NCBI RefSeq assembly: GCF_001636405.1
Contig: NZ_KV440950.1
Location: 1,883,712 to 1,947,711 of the forward strand
Source of the DNA: Peribacillus frigoritolerans
GTDB taxonomy: Bacteria > Bacillota > Bacilli > Bacillales > DSM-1321
Length of the DNA stretch: 64,000 nucleotides
Direction of reading: 5' to 3'
The stretch's first letter is position 1; each line of letters begins with the position of its first letter. Of the stretch, positions 46,391 to 55,471 are shown one piece after another. A program made the translations under genes and the position numbers. The notes under the pieces are model-generated. The model did no database searches and was not told where the DNA came from. It worked only from the letters and a program-made list of their open reading frames with translations.

Positions 46391-47518
46391 TTATCGAATG
46401 GAAGCTATTCCTTCGATGCAGTCCGCCAACTTGTGAATGTCGTCGGCCGTCGTGTTTTTGCCAAAGGAAAAGCGGACGAATTGATGGGCTTCATCTTCGC
46501 TTTTTCCAATGGCCATCATCGTTTTTGAAGGATCCTGTTTTCCGATTTGGCAGGCGCTTCCCGTCGAAACGGCGAATCCTTTCTGGTTTAATTCCAGCAT
46601 GATGTACTGTCCTTGCAATCCAGCGAAGGTCAGCGCCAATATGTGAGGCAATTGCTCGTATTTTGCTTCAATGATTTGAAAATCGATTTTCCTTTCCGTC
46701 AGCCGTTGAATCAATTGCGTCCTAAGTGCGGAGATCCGTTTTCGTTCATCTTCCATGATGTCGCCCAATTTCTTAGCAGCGGTCACGAAGGAAGCTATCG
46801 CGGGGACGTCCACTGTTCCTGGTCTGAAACCATATTCATGAGTGATATTCGGTACCGAAGCCTTCAACTGATGGATGGCCGGGAAAATGACGGCCCCAGT
46901 CCCTTTTGGACCATAAACTTTATGACTGGAAACGGATAGTCCATCACATGAGGCGGCTATCTTGCCAAGTGGTAATTTAGCAAATGATTGGACGCAATCC
47001 ACATGAAAAAAAGCCTTGTGTTTTCGAACGATTTCACTTATTTGCTCAATGGGTTGAATGACCCCGATTTCCGAATTCACATGTTGGACAATGACTAAGC
47101 ATGTTCTCTCCGACATGCATTCCTGCAGATGTTCAATATCAACACGGCCATCTTTCAAATGCCGTAAATAAGTAACCTCGAAGCCATCTTGTTCAAGCTT
47201 TTCGACGAAATTGGCAAGAGATGCATGTTCAGTCCGGCTTACAATCAAGTGGTTCTGCCAGGATGGTTTCGAAGCGATGAAAGTATCGATCGCAAGCATG
47301 TTGCTTTCTGATCCGCCGCTCGTAAAGATGATTCCTTCCTTTTTTATGTTCAGCATTTCTGCGAGTTGCTGCCGTGACATATCCAATAAACGTGCCGCTT
47401 CAGAGCCAATATCATGCAAACTGCTCGCATTCCCGAAAAACTTCCGGGATGCTTGGCTGAATACGTCAAGAGCCTCCTCATCAATCGGAGTTGTAGCGGC
47501 GTAATCCAAATAAATCAA
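46391..47518 (-). CDS. nifS: Cysteine desulfurase NifS for NadA
   Basis: This PLP enzyme takes sulfur from cysteine; in B. subtilis NifS of this locus matures the iron-sulfur cluster of NadA. The 375-residue class-V aminotransferase has the PLP lysine Lys200 in SVSSHKVYGPKG. The catalytic cysteine Cys323 lies in STGSACQIGKQ, a short group-II-like loop. The start is TTG 47518. It is divergent from nadB and co-transcribed with niaR. The genomic link to nadA is strong support for the role. Confidence 0.94.
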   Translation of the reverse strand: MIYLDYAATTPIDEEALDVFSQASRKFFGNASSLHDIGSEAARLLDMSRQQLAEMLNIKKEGIIFTSGGSESNMLAIDTFIASKPSWQNHLIVSRTEHASLANFVEKLEQDGFEVTYLRHLKDGRVDIEHLQECMSERTCLVIVQHVNSEIGVIQPIEQISEIVRKHKAFFHVDCVQSFAKLPLGKIAASCDGLSVSSHKVYGPKGTGAVIFPAIHQLKASVPNITHEYGFRPGTVDVPAIASFVTAAKKLGDIMEDERKRISALRTQLIQRLTERKIDFQIIEAKYEQLPHILALTFAGLQGQYIMLELNQKGFAVSTGSACQIGKQDPSKTMMAIGKSEDEAHQFVRFSFGKNTTADDIHKLADCIEGIASIR

Positions 47519-47552
47519 GAAATCACTTCCATCCTTTAATCTTAAAAAACTC

Positions 47553-47600
47553 TTGATAATAGTTTAATAATATGTAAATATAGTTGTCAAGACACCTGTC
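47553..47600. promoter_or_regulatory. Divergent nifS/nadB promoter region with putative NiaR operator
   Basis: For nadB, TTGATA (47553-47558) is followed after 16 bases by TAAATA. For nifS, the minus strand has a perfect TTGACA (47590-47585) with TAAACT 18 bases further. The block TGTCAAGACACCTGTC (47585-47600) covers the nifS -35 and lies just downstream of the nadB -10. It resembles the NiaR sites I recall from Bacillus. The operator call is inferred from pattern and context. Confidence 0.55.
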
Positions 47601-47621
47601 ATAAACAGGAGGAATGAAATA

Positions 47622-49205
47622 ATGGTAAAAGCGGATATCATCGTGATAGGCAGTGGGATTGCTGCCTTGAAAACGGCATTGGAAGCAAGTGAACATAAGC
47701 ATGTGATACTCATCACAAAATCAAATATCCGTCATGGTAATTCTTATTTAGCCCAGGGCGGGATTGCTGCTGCAATATCTGATCGTGATCGAGTATCCTT
47801 TCATAAAAAAGATACGCTGGCGGCTGGTCAGCGATATAACAAGGTGAAGGCAGTGGAAAAACTCGTTGAAGAGGCACCTTCGGTTATAGCTGAACTTATT
47901 GCTTCGGGTATGCGATTTGACCGAGATGATGACGGAATTTTATTGCTTGGCATGGAGGGGGCCCACAGTGAACGAAGAATCCTCCATAGTCACGGGGATG
48001 CTACCGGAAAGTACATGATGGAACATCTTATAGGCTGCTTGAAAAAATCATCGGTTACTGTGATGGAGAATGTTGCTGCAGTGGAGTTGATCATCGGGAA
48101 AGATGATTCTTGCATAGGCGTCAAAACACTTGATAAGGCAGGGGAACTTGTTGCCTATCACGCGGAACGGACGGTTTTGGCAACAGGCGGCTGTGGTTCC
48201 CTATACCATTTCACTTCAAATTCACAAACGGTTTCAGGTGATGGGATCGCACTTGCATTCAAGGCCGGTGCAAAAGTGCGTGACATGGAATTCATACAAT
48301 TCCATCCGACCCTGCTTTTTGTGAATGGCAAAGTGAAAGGGCTGGTTTCAGAAGCGGTTCGCGGGGATGGTGCGAGATTAGTGACGGAAATGGGAAAGCC
48401 GATCATGGAGGATGTCCATAGCTTGAAGGATCTAGCACCAAGGCATATTGTTGCACAGACGATTTTTTCTTATTTGCAGCGCGGTGAAAAGGTATTTTTG
48501 GATATTTCGATGATCAAGGATTTTAAAAATCGTTTTCCGACAGTGAGCTCATTATGCGAAAAAAGCGGGCTGGACCTTCAATTGGGGAAAATCCCGGTTG
48601 CACCTGGAAACCATTTTCTAATGGGAGGGATTGATGTGGATGAATCGGGGCAAACCTCTGTACCCTCTTTGTATGCAGTTGGTGAAGTGGCATGCACTGG
48701 TGTACATGGTGCAAACCGATTGGCAAGCAACTCCCTTCTCGAAGGATTGGTTTTTGGAAATACGCTTGGCCGTTTCCTTGCTAAAGTGCCGGCAAGGTCG
48801 ATACCGCAAGAAAAAGAGCAGTCCAAGAGTTCCAGTCAAATTTCCTTTCTACCTGAACTCACGACATTGCAGGAAAAATTAATGAACGAAGCGGGAATCA
48901 TTCGAAATGAAGCGGGTTTAACTCGACTGAAGGATTATCTTGAGACATTTAATATCGAAAAATTGCTGCAAATGGAAGTGACGGCATTACCGATACAGGA
49001 AATAACGAAAATCAATGCCATCATCGTGGCGTGGCTGATTGCCGAATCCGCATTGACCAGAACCGAAAGCAGGGGCGGTCATTTCCGCAGTGACTATCCT
49101 AACGAAGATGACACCCAATGGCTTGAAAATTCGGTTAGCCTTGCTTGCACGGATGTAAAAAACCGAGTGAAAGGGAGACGACTATATGAATATATTGAAG
49201 CTTAA
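47622..49205 (+). CDS. nadB: L-aspartate oxidase
   Basis: NadB oxidises aspartate to iminoaspartate, the first step of de novo NAD synthesis. The 527-residue flavoprotein has the dinucleotide motif VIGSGIAALKTALEA at residues 6-20 and NSYLAQGGIAAAIS near 40. GCGSLYHFTSN is near 190 and GVHGANRLASNSLLEGLVFG is near 360, before a C-terminal three-helix domain. It has a CAGGAGG site. Its 3' end overlaps nadC by 20 bases in another frame. Confidence 0.96.
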   Translation: MVKADIIVIGSGIAALKTALEASEHKHVILITKSNIRHGNSYLAQGGIAAAISDRDRVSFHKKDTLAAGQRYNKVKAVEKLVEEAPSVIAELIASGMRFDRDDDGILLLGMEGAHSERRILHSHGDATGKYMMEHLIGCLKKSSVTVMENVAAVELIIGKDDSCIGVKTLDKAGELVAYHAERTVLATGGCGSLYHFTSNSQTVSGDGIALAFKAGAKVRDMEFIQFHPTLLFVNGKVKGLVSEAVRGDGARLVTEMGKPIMEDVHSLKDLAPRHIVAQTIFSYLQRGEKVFLDISMIKDFKNRFPTVSSLCEKSGLDLQLGKIPVAPGNHFLMGGIDVDESGQTSVPSLYAVGEVACTGVHGANRLASNSLLEGLVFGNTLGRFLAKVPARSIPQEKEQSKSSSQISFLPELTTLQEKLMNEAGIIRNEAGLTRLKDYLETFNIEKLLQMEVTALPIQEITKINAIIVAWLIAESALTRTESRGGHFRSDYPNEDDTQWLENSVSLACTDVKNRVKGRRLYEYIEA

Positions 49206-50037
49206 GCAGATGCTGCAACAATTTTTAATGGAAGATATAGGGGAATGCGATGTAACGAGTGATACGATTTTTGATCAAGGTGAACAGGGTACTTTGACAT
49301 TCATCGCAAAAGAAGGCGGGGTCTTCAGTGGAGGGGACGTCATCAAGACGGGATTTGCATTGCTGGATGAGCAAATCGAGGTTTTCCTTTTTGTTCAAGA
49401 TGGCGAAGTTTTCGAAGAAGGACAGCAGCTTGCAAAAATGACCGGCGATATGGCCTCCCTTTTAAAAGGGGAACGGGTCGTTTTGAATTTGGTGCAGCGT
49501 ATGTCCGGAATTGCGACACAGGCTCAAAAAGCTGCCATGATATTAGCGGGGACGAAGACGAGAGCTTGTGATACGAGAAAAACCACACCGGGCCTGCGGA
49601 TGCTGGAAAAATATGCGGTCCGTTCCGGCGGGGCATTCAATCACCGATATGGTCTGTATGATGCAGTCATGATAAAGGACAACCATATTTCTTTCGCTGG
49701 GTCCATAACGAAAGCGGTTCAAACGGTAAAATCCAAACTGGGACATACCACTAAAGTGGAAGTGGAAACGGAATCACCGCAGCAGGTGCTTGAAGCAGTG
49801 GAAGCCGGTGCAGATATCATCATGTTCGATAACCGGAGCCCCGAAGAAATCAAGCAACTGATCAAATTGGTTCCCGCCCACATCATTACTGAAGCTTCTG
49901 GAGGAATCCATTTAGACAATCTAGCCTCATATCGGGAAACAGGGGTAGATTATATTTCGTTGGGCAGCTTGACGCACAGTGTCAGGGCACTTGATATCAG
50001 CGCAAAGGTCAAAGAGCAGGAGGGGATATTGAAATGA
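49186..50037 (+). CDS. nadC: Nicotinate-nucleotide pyrophosphorylase (quinolinate phosphoribosyltransferase)
   Basis: NadC turns quinolinate and PRPP into nicotinate mononucleotide with loss of CO2. The 283-residue protein shows the substrate-binding block [16 protein letters not shown] near residue 130. [15 protein letters not shown] follows near 155, then [13 protein letters not shown] near 190 and the C-terminal ISLGSLTHS. It overlaps nadB by 20 bases and nadA by four, so the three genes are translated as a coupled unit. Confidence 0.97.
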   Translation: MNILKLKQMLQQFLMEDIGECDVTSDTIFDQGEQGTLTFIAKEGGVFSGGDVIKTGFALLDEQIEVFLFVQDGEVFEEGQQLAKMTGDMASLLKGERVVLNLVQRMSGIATQAQKAAMILAGTKTRACDTRKTTPGLRMLEKYAVRSGGAFNHRYGLYDAVMIKDNHISFAGSITKAVQTVKSKLGHTTKVEVETESPQQVLEAVEAGADIIMFDNRSPEEIKQLIKLVPAHIITEASGGIHLDNLASYRETGVDYISLGSLTHSVRALDISAKVKEQEGILK

Positions 50038-51140
50038 ACATATTGGAGATGGCTAAAACAGCAGGAAATACATTGCCTGAAAAGTATAAAACGATGACAA
50101 AGGAAGAGATGGAGAATCGGGTCCATGACATCAAGAAACGACTGGGGACCCGTCTTTATATCCCAGGTCATCATTATCAACGGGAGGAAGTCATTCAATT
50201 TTCGGATTCAACGGGGGATTCACTTCAATTGGCACAGCTTTCCGCGCAAAATCGTGAAGCGGATTATATCGTGTTTTGCGGCGTGCATTTCATGGCTGAA
50301 ACAGCGGATATTTTGACGGAAGAAGGGCAGACGGTTATCCTTCCTGATATGCGTGCAGGCTGCTCCATGGCGGATATGGCCGATATTGAACAAACGGAAC
50401 GGGCGTGGACAAAGCTTCAGGATCTTTTTGGCGATACGATCCTTCCGCTAACTTATGTGAATTCAACTGCGGCCATCAAAGCTTTTGTAGGGAAAAATGG
50501 CGGGGCGACGGTGACGTCTTCCAATGCACAAGGGATGGTCTCGTGGGCCCTCTCGCAAAAAGAAAGAATCCTTTTTCTTCCCGATCAGCATCTTGGGAGG
50601 AATACCGCCTTTGACCTTGGAATCCCATTGAATGAAATGGCTGTCTGGGACCCGCATAAGGATGAATTGATCTATGAAGGGGAACTGGAAGATCTGAAGG
50701 TACTTCTTTGGAAAGGACATTGTTCAGTCCATGAAAATTTCACTACGGCGAATATTGAAACGCTTAGAGCGGAGCAGCCTGAAATGAATATCATCGTTCA
50801 TCCCGAATGCCGCCGTGAGGTAGTCGCCCTGTCTGATTACGCGGGTTCGACATCGTACATCATAAACATGATTGAAAAAGCCGAACCAGGTAGTTCTTGG
50901 GCAATAGGCACGGAAATGAACCTTGTCAAGCGTCTTATCGCCAATAATCCTGACAAGAACATCATCTCATTAAATCCGAATATGTGTCCGTGTCTTACAA
51001 TGAACCGGATTGATCTGCCTCACCTGCTATGGGCGCTTGAAGCCATTGAAGAAGGTATCATCATCAATCCGATAAAAGTGGAGAAGAACATTGCTGATAA
51101 TGCCATCCTGGCATTAAACAGAATGCTGGAGCGCGTTTGA
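50034..51140 (+). CDS. nadA: Quinolinate synthase (iron-sulfur)
   Basis: NadA condenses iminoaspartate with dihydroxyacetone phosphate to quinolinate. The 368-residue protein has the cluster ligands at Cys110 ([11 protein letters not shown]), Cys230 ([10 protein letters not shown]) and Cys320 ([11 protein letters not shown]), the same positions known for B. subtilis. Cys318 and Cys320 form a CxC; the long form of the enzyme in bacilli relies on the NifS next door. ATG 50034 overlaps the nadC stop. Confidence 0.97.
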   Translation: MNILEMAKTAGNTLPEKYKTMTKEEMENRVHDIKKRLGTRLYIPGHHYQREEVIQFSDSTGDSLQLAQLSAQNREADYIVFCGVHFMAETADILTEEGQTVILPDMRAGCSMADMADIEQTERAWTKLQDLFGDTILPLTYVNSTAAIKAFVGKNGGATVTSSNAQGMVSWALSQKERILFLPDQHLGRNTAFDLGIPLNEMAVWDPHKDELIYEGELEDLKVLLWKGHCSVHENFTTANIETLRAEQPEMNIIVHPECRREVVALSDYAGSTSYIINMIEKAEPGSSWAIGTEMNLVKRLIANNPDKNIISLNPNMCPCLTMNRIDLPHLLWALEAIEEGIIINPIKVEKNIADNAILALNRMLERV

Positions 51141-51310
51141 GTCAGTGCAAAAGACTTTGAATCATGAGAAAAAGAGGGGTAGAACACCCGTTCGGTCAGT
51201 CGGCCTAATGAGGATTGAATGGTCTTATCCCGAATGCAATTTTATCATGGGATTATTGCCATGATTTTAAAACAAGACAGTAATCCACGTGTATTGTTAC
51301 TGTTTTAGCT

Positions 51311-51482
51311 GAAACTCACAGGTTTGCGACTCTCCTGCCGAATAACTGGATAGCCGAGGCACTTGCGTCGAGGAGGCTTGGCAGACAGTCGGCGGAAAGG
51401 GAGCGGATTTCTGAAATCGAATATAATTTTCACCATAAAAAAGGAGACAAACTCGCTTTTCTTCGAATTTGTCTCAGTCTGA
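51311..51482 (+). repeat. Composite repeat, divergent copy E
   Basis: A weakened GC-rich module at 51311-51419 keeps the order CGACTCTCCTGCCGAA, TCGAGGAGGCTTGG, GGCGGAAAGGGAGCGG and GAAATCGA. It is followed by the hairpin GAGACAAACTCG (51444-51455) / CGAATTTGTCTC (51464-51475) and the edge CAGTCTGA (51475-51482). The 170 bases between nadA and the module hold no gene I can support. Confidence 0.65.
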
Positions 51483-51509
51483 AAGGGGGATAAACTCCCC
51501 CTTTTTTTA
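51482..51509. terminator. Stem-loop between repeat copy E and the peptidase gene
   Basis: AAAGGGGGA pairs with TCCCCCTTT around TAAAC. A T-run follows on the plus strand. On the minus strand it lies just after the peptidase gene and runs directly into the repeat edge. Confidence 0.75.
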
Positions 51510-51531
51510 TGTTTTGAAACAAGTAGAACTT

Positions 51532-52377
51532 TTAAAGGTTATTCGCTTTAAAAGTATTGCCTTCATTCATATCACCGGATTTAAATCCTTTATTGAACCA
51601 CCGTTTTCTCTGTTCGGATGTACCGTGCGTGAAGCTGTCCGGAACCACGTACCCCTGTGCCTTTTTTTGGATACGATCATCTCCCACACCACTTGCTGCA
51701 TTCAAGGCTTCCTCAAGATCGCCTTCTTCAAGCAAATTCTCTCCTTGGACATGATGTGCCCAAACTCCAGCCAAATAATCGGCCTGTAATTCAAGACGGA
51801 CAGAATACCTATTATATTCAGTCTCGCTGACCTTTGACCGATCGGGCATTTCCTTCTCCGTTGTCCCTAAAAGTGTCTGAACATGATGTCCGACCTCGTG
51901 GGCAATGACATAGGCCATGGCGAAATCCCCGGGTGCCTGGAATTCTCGCTTCAACTCTTGATAAAAGCTTAGATCAATATATAGTTTCATGTCACCAGGA
52001 CAATAAAATGGCCCTACCGAAGAAGCTGCCATCCCGCATGCCGATTCGACACTGCCTGAATACATGACAAGTGTAGGTTCCCTATATTCCAGTCCATTTT
52101 TACGGAATTCTTTTGTCCAGACCTGTTCCGTTTCTGCAAGGACGACAGATACGAACTGCGCAAGCTCCTTCTCTTCATCCGTTTCGACATAAGAGCTGCC
52201 ATTGTTCGGTTCAGTAGAATTCAAGCTGCCCAGCAAATCACTTGGATTACCGCCAAGGAGCGTCACGATCAAGACAATTACCAATCCGACCCCACCGCCG
52301 ATTCCTGCCATGCCTTTTCCGGTCATCCCTCTTTTGTCCTCGACATTCGAGCTGCCCTGTCTACCTTTCCATTTCAT
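51532..52377 (-). CDS. Neutral zinc metallopeptidase, YpfJ type
   Basis: A 281-residue membrane-anchored protein of the Zn_peptidase family (YpfJ-like). It has a charged head KWKGRQGSSNVEDKRG and a membrane helix (residues about 27-45; GGGVGLVIVLIVTLLGG). The extracellular domain carries the zinc motif HEVGHHVQTLLG and, further on, QADYLAGVWAHH. The family is predicted to be metallopeptidase; substrates are unknown. An in-frame ATG 14 codons upstream exists, but the start at 52377 follows AGGGGG and gives the usual KWKGR opening. Minus strand, alone. Confidence 0.88.
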   Translation of the reverse strand: MKWKGRQGSSNVEDKRGMTGKGMAGIGGGVGLVIVLIVTLLGGNPSDLLGSLNSTEPNNGSSYVETDEEKELAQFVSVVLAETEQVWTKEFRKNGLEYREPTLVMYSGSVESACGMAASSVGPFYCPGDMKLYIDLSFYQELKREFQAPGDFAMAYVIAHEVGHHVQTLLGTTEKEMPDRSKVSETEYNRYSVRLELQADYLAGVWAHHVQGENLLEEGDLEEALNAASGVGDDRIQKKAQGYVVPDSFTHGTSEQRKRWFNKGFKSGDMNEGNTFKANNL

Positions 52378-52723
52378 TATTATTCCCCCTAGGAATGTAA
52401 GATAAGTACCTGAAGACAAAGCCTTAGGCCATTTACTTTCTTATACCCGTATTTCCCTAAGTTTAGACAGAAGCTTGAAAGAAGCATTTCAGAACATAAC
52501 TAAAAAACCATTGCCTCCTCTCTAGGATGAATGCAATGGAATCTCCTTTTTTAAGATGTCATATCATTTATTTCTTCTCCAAAAAAGTAGCTTCCATGTC
52601 CCTAAATCATTGAACCAATCATAAAAGTCATTTTTCACGCATAAGTTTTCATGATAAAAATAATAGCATTTCACCCACTGCTTCATAGAATATATGGACA
52701 TATGCACAGGAGGGGTTAACAGC
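52378..52723 (+). promoter_or_regulatory. Gap between peptidase and safA; possible sigma-E -10
   Basis: A weak stem CCATTGC (52508) / GCAATGG (52533) is seen. CATAGAAT at 52684-52691 matches a sigma-E -10 at seven of eight positions, but the best -35 (TAATAGC, 52661) is spaced 16 bases rather than 14. The safA ribosome-binding site AGGAGGGG is at 52708-52715. Confidence 0.35.
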
Positions 52724-55471
52724 GTGAAAATTCATATAGTCCAAAAAGGCGATACACTTTGGAAACTCGCCAAAAAATACGGCGTCAGTTTTGAAGAACT
52801 TAAAAAAGTTAACGCGCAATTGAGCAACCCGGACATGATGATGCCCGGAATGAAAATTAAAATTCCAGGGACATCCGGAGCTGTAATAAAAGAAACGGGT
52901 AAACCAAACGTGAATATTCAGCCGGGAATGAAAGAATCCCAAATTCAACCGTATCAGCCTCAGCAAGCACCAATGAAAGAGCAGCAAATCATGCAAAAGC
53001 CGGCTGTAAAAGAACAGCCGAAATTTCAACAGCCCGTAAAAGAGCAGCCAAAATTTCAACAACCGGTAAAAGAACAGCCGAAATTTCAACAACCGGTGAA
53101 AGAACAGCCAAAATTTCAACAGCCCGTTAAAGAGCAACCGAAATTTCAACAGCCTGTAAAAGAGCAACCAATCGTTCAAAAACCAAAAAAAGAGCAGCAA
53201 ATCATTCAGCCAAAGCCTATCATTAAAGAAAAGCAAAAAGTCGTTCCAAAAGAAATGCCGGTGCCTATGCCGGTAATTCCGGAGATCGATGTCAATAATT
53301 ATTATATGGTCAACATGACTAATATGAGTGTGCAAAAGCCTCCTGCACCACCGCCTTTACCAAAGAAAAAAGAAGAGCCTGCAGTCACTAAAAAGAAGAA
53401 GAAAAAGCCAGCTGTACAGTCAGCTCAGGATGAGCCGGTGGATGATTGTATTCCAGTAACGCCAATCTTGCCTGGAAGCGGCTATTGCATTCAACCGCCA
53501 CCGTGGGCACATATGCACATGCAAGGCATGCAAGCCCCATACCAAGGCGTTCAAGGGTATCAGGGGGCTCCGGAAATGCATGGTTATCAAATGATGGAAG
53601 AGAGCTCTGATATTTGGGGAGAATCTCCTGACATGGAAATGATGGATCATGGATTTGTCCAAGGGGCGAGCATGAATGCACCAAGCCAGCAATATTATCC
53701 ATATCAAGCCTCCGCACCGGTTCCGCACCATTATTATGGAGGGATGAATCAACAACCTCAAGCAGGTTCATATATGCAACAAGATTATGAGTCACCAGGT
53801 GAATCACCTTCCTACAATCAAAACTTCCCTCAGTTTTCACAGACTGCCGGTGAGGAAGAGGAAGATTGCGGCTGTAATAAGGGGCTACTTGGAACTTATG
53901 GTCCGGGAGTGAAGGGACAGTATCAAGGGAACCAAGGGATGGATGCCAATGCACATAACCATCCGGATTATCACCAATATCAATCCGTTCAATCACATCA
54001 ACAGGCCCCATACCCAGGGATGTCACCTAACGAGTCTCAGATGGGAATGGATATGCAATATCAATTTGATGATGAGTCAGAAGAATCAGATGGATTCATG
54101 ATGATGGGCGGCCAAAACGGAGGTCAGGCACCAGGCATGATGATGGGCGGCCAAAACGGAGGTCAGGCACCCGGGATGATGGGCGGCCAAAACGGAGATC
54201 AGGCACCAGGCATGATGATGGGCGGCCAGAACGGAGGTCAGGCACCAGGCATGAGGATGGGCAGCCAAAACGGAGGTCAGCCGGACATGTTGATGGGCGG
54301 CCAAAACGGAGGGCAGCCACCAGGCATGATGATGGGCGGCCAGAACGGAGGTCAGGCACCAGGCATGATGATGGGCGGCCAAAACGGAGGTCAGGCACCA
54401 GGCATGATGATGGGCGGCCAAAACGGAGGTCAGCCGGACATGTTGATGGGCGGCCAAAACGGAGGTCAGCCGGACATGATGATGGGCGGCCAAAACGGAG
54501 GTCAGCCGGACATGATGATGGGCGGTCAAAACGGAGGCCAGCCGGACATGATGATGGGCGGTCAAAACGGAGGCCAGCCAGGCATAAAGGAGATGCAAAT
54601 AGGAGGTCCTCCAGGGATGGTGGGCAGCCAAAACGGAGGCCAGCCAGGCATGATGATGGGTGGCCAAAACGGAGGTCAGGCACCAGGCATGATGATGGGC
54701 GGCCAAAACGGAGGCCAGCCGTGGATGATGGGCGGTCAAAACGGAGGTCAGCCACCAGGCATGATGATGGACGGCCAAAACGGAGGCCAGCCGTGGATGA
54801 TGGGCGGCCAAAACGGAGGTCAACCAGGAATGATGGGCAGCCAAAATGGAGGCCAGCCGTGGATGATGGGCGGTCAAAACGGAGGTCAGCAAGGCATGAT
54901 GATGGGTGGTCAAAACGGAGGTCAACCAGGAATGATGGGCAGCCAAAATGGAGGCCAGCCGTGGATGATGGGCGGTCAAAACGGAGGACAGCCAGGAAGG
55001 ATGGGCGGCCAAAATGGAGGCCAGCCGGGGATGATGGGCGGACAAAACGGAGGTCAGCCAGGCATGATGATGGGTGGTCAAAACGGAGGACAACCAGGAA
55101 TGATGGGCAGCCAAAATGGCGGCCAGCCGTGGATGATGGGCGGTCCAAACGGAGGTCAGCCAGGAATGATGGGCGGCCAATATGGAGGCCAGCCGTGGAT
55201 GATGGGCGGCCAAAACGGAGCTCAGCCAGGAATGATGGGCGGCCAAAATGGAGGCCAGCCGTGGATGATGGGCGGCCAGAACGGAGGTCAACCAGGGATG
55301 ATGCCGGGACAATTTGGCGGTCAGCCGGACATGATGCGCGGACAGCTTGGGGGGCAACCTGAAGCTATGTTACCTGGACAAATGGGAGGCCAGCCAGGCC
55401 AATTCGGGGGCGTGCGTGCACCTGAAACATTTGGGATACCGACATATGTAGATGAAAGCGATGACTACTAA
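52724..55471 (+). CDS. safA: Spore coat assembly protein SafA, greatly enlarged
   Basis: SafA is an inner-coat hub that binds SpoVID and cortex. Residues 1-48 are a LysM domain (VQKGDTLWKLAKKYGVSFEEL), as in B. subtilis SafA. Next come five exact decapeptides KEQPKFQQPV (residues 96-145, 53009-53158), then a proline-rich and Tyr/Gln-rich region. About 37 units of 11-13 residues with core MMGGQNGGQPGM fill 54098-55407. The total is 915 residues against 387 in B. subtilis 168. GTG 52724 follows AGGAGGGG and gives the typical KIHIVQKGD start; an upstream ATG (52694) would cover that site. The end overlaps the next gene by 20 bases. Confidence 0.92.
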   Translation: MKIHIVQKGDTLWKLAKKYGVSFEELKKVNAQLSNPDMMMPGMKIKIPGTSGAVIKETGKPNVNIQPGMKESQIQPYQPQQAPMKEQQIMQKPAVKEQPKFQQPVKEQPKFQQPVKEQPKFQQPVKEQPKFQQPVKEQPKFQQPVKEQPIVQKPKKEQQIIQPKPIIKEKQKVVPKEMPVPMPVIPEIDVNNYYMVNMTNMSVQKPPAPPPLPKKKEEPAVTKKKKKKPAVQSAQDEPVDDCIPVTPILPGSGYCIQPPPWAHMHMQGMQAPYQGVQGYQGAPEMHGYQMMEESSDIWGESPDMEMMDHGFVQGASMNAPSQQYYPYQASAPVPHHYYGGMNQQPQAGSYMQQDYESPGESPSYNQNFPQFSQTAGEEEEDCGCNKGLLGTYGPGVKGQYQGNQGMDANAHNHPDYHQYQSVQSHQQAPYPGMSPNESQMGMDMQYQFDDESEESDGFMMMGGQNGGQAPGMMMGGQNGGQAPGMMGGQNGDQAPGMMMGGQNGGQAPGMRMGSQNGGQPDMLMGGQNGGQPPGMMMGGQNGGQAPGMMMGGQNGGQAPGMMMGGQNGGQPDMLMGGQNGGQPDMMMGGQNGGQPDMMMGGQNGGQPDMMMGGQNGGQPGIKEMQIGGPPGMVGSQNGGQPGMMMGGQNGGQAPGMMMGGQNGGQPWMMGGQNGGQPPGMMMDGQNGGQPWMMGGQNGGQPGMMGSQNGGQPWMMGGQNGGQQGMMMGGQNGGQPGMMGSQNGGQPWMMGGQNGGQPGRMGGQNGGQPGMMGGQNGGQPGMMMGGQNGGQPGMMGSQNGGQPWMMGGPNGGQPGMMGGQYGGQPWMMGGQNGAQPGMMGGQNGGQPWMMGGQNGGQPGMMPGQFGGQPDMMRGQLGGQPEAMLPGQMGGQPGQFGGVRAPETFGIPTYVDESDDY
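53009..53158 (+). repeat. Five tandem 30-bp repeats inside safA
   Basis: Each unit encodes KEQPKFQQPV. The third base of several codons varies between copies (AAAGAACAGCCG or AAAGAGCAACCG), so the peptide rather than the DNA is being kept constant. Confidence 0.9.
54098..55407 (+). repeat. Long tandem repeat tract inside safA
   Basis: About 37 units of 33-39 bp built on ATGATGGGCGGCCAAAACGG followed by AGGTCAGCC. Variants end in APG, PD, PPG, PW or PG, and one unit (IKEMQIGGPPG, about 54583) is degenerate. Higher-order blocks (PD units early, alternating PW/PG units late) show local duplication. Open frames on the opposite strand are by-products of this composition. Confidence 0.93.

Noticed and set aside
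53009-53158. Regular 30-bp direct repeats, considered as a CRISPR array
   Set aside because: The units are contiguous without spacers, encode a decapeptide in the safA frame, and no cas genes are present.
52649-53335. 228-codon minus-strand frame rich in Phe/Leu
   Set aside because: It mirrors the KEQPKFQQPV repeat of safA and has no ribosome-binding site.
54086-55357. Open frames of 423 and 350 codons on the minus strand opposite safA
   Set aside because: They follow entirely from the 33-39 bp repeat unit, have no start context, and encode His/Pro/Ser-rich nonsense. The plus frame has LysM, ribosome-binding site and family match.
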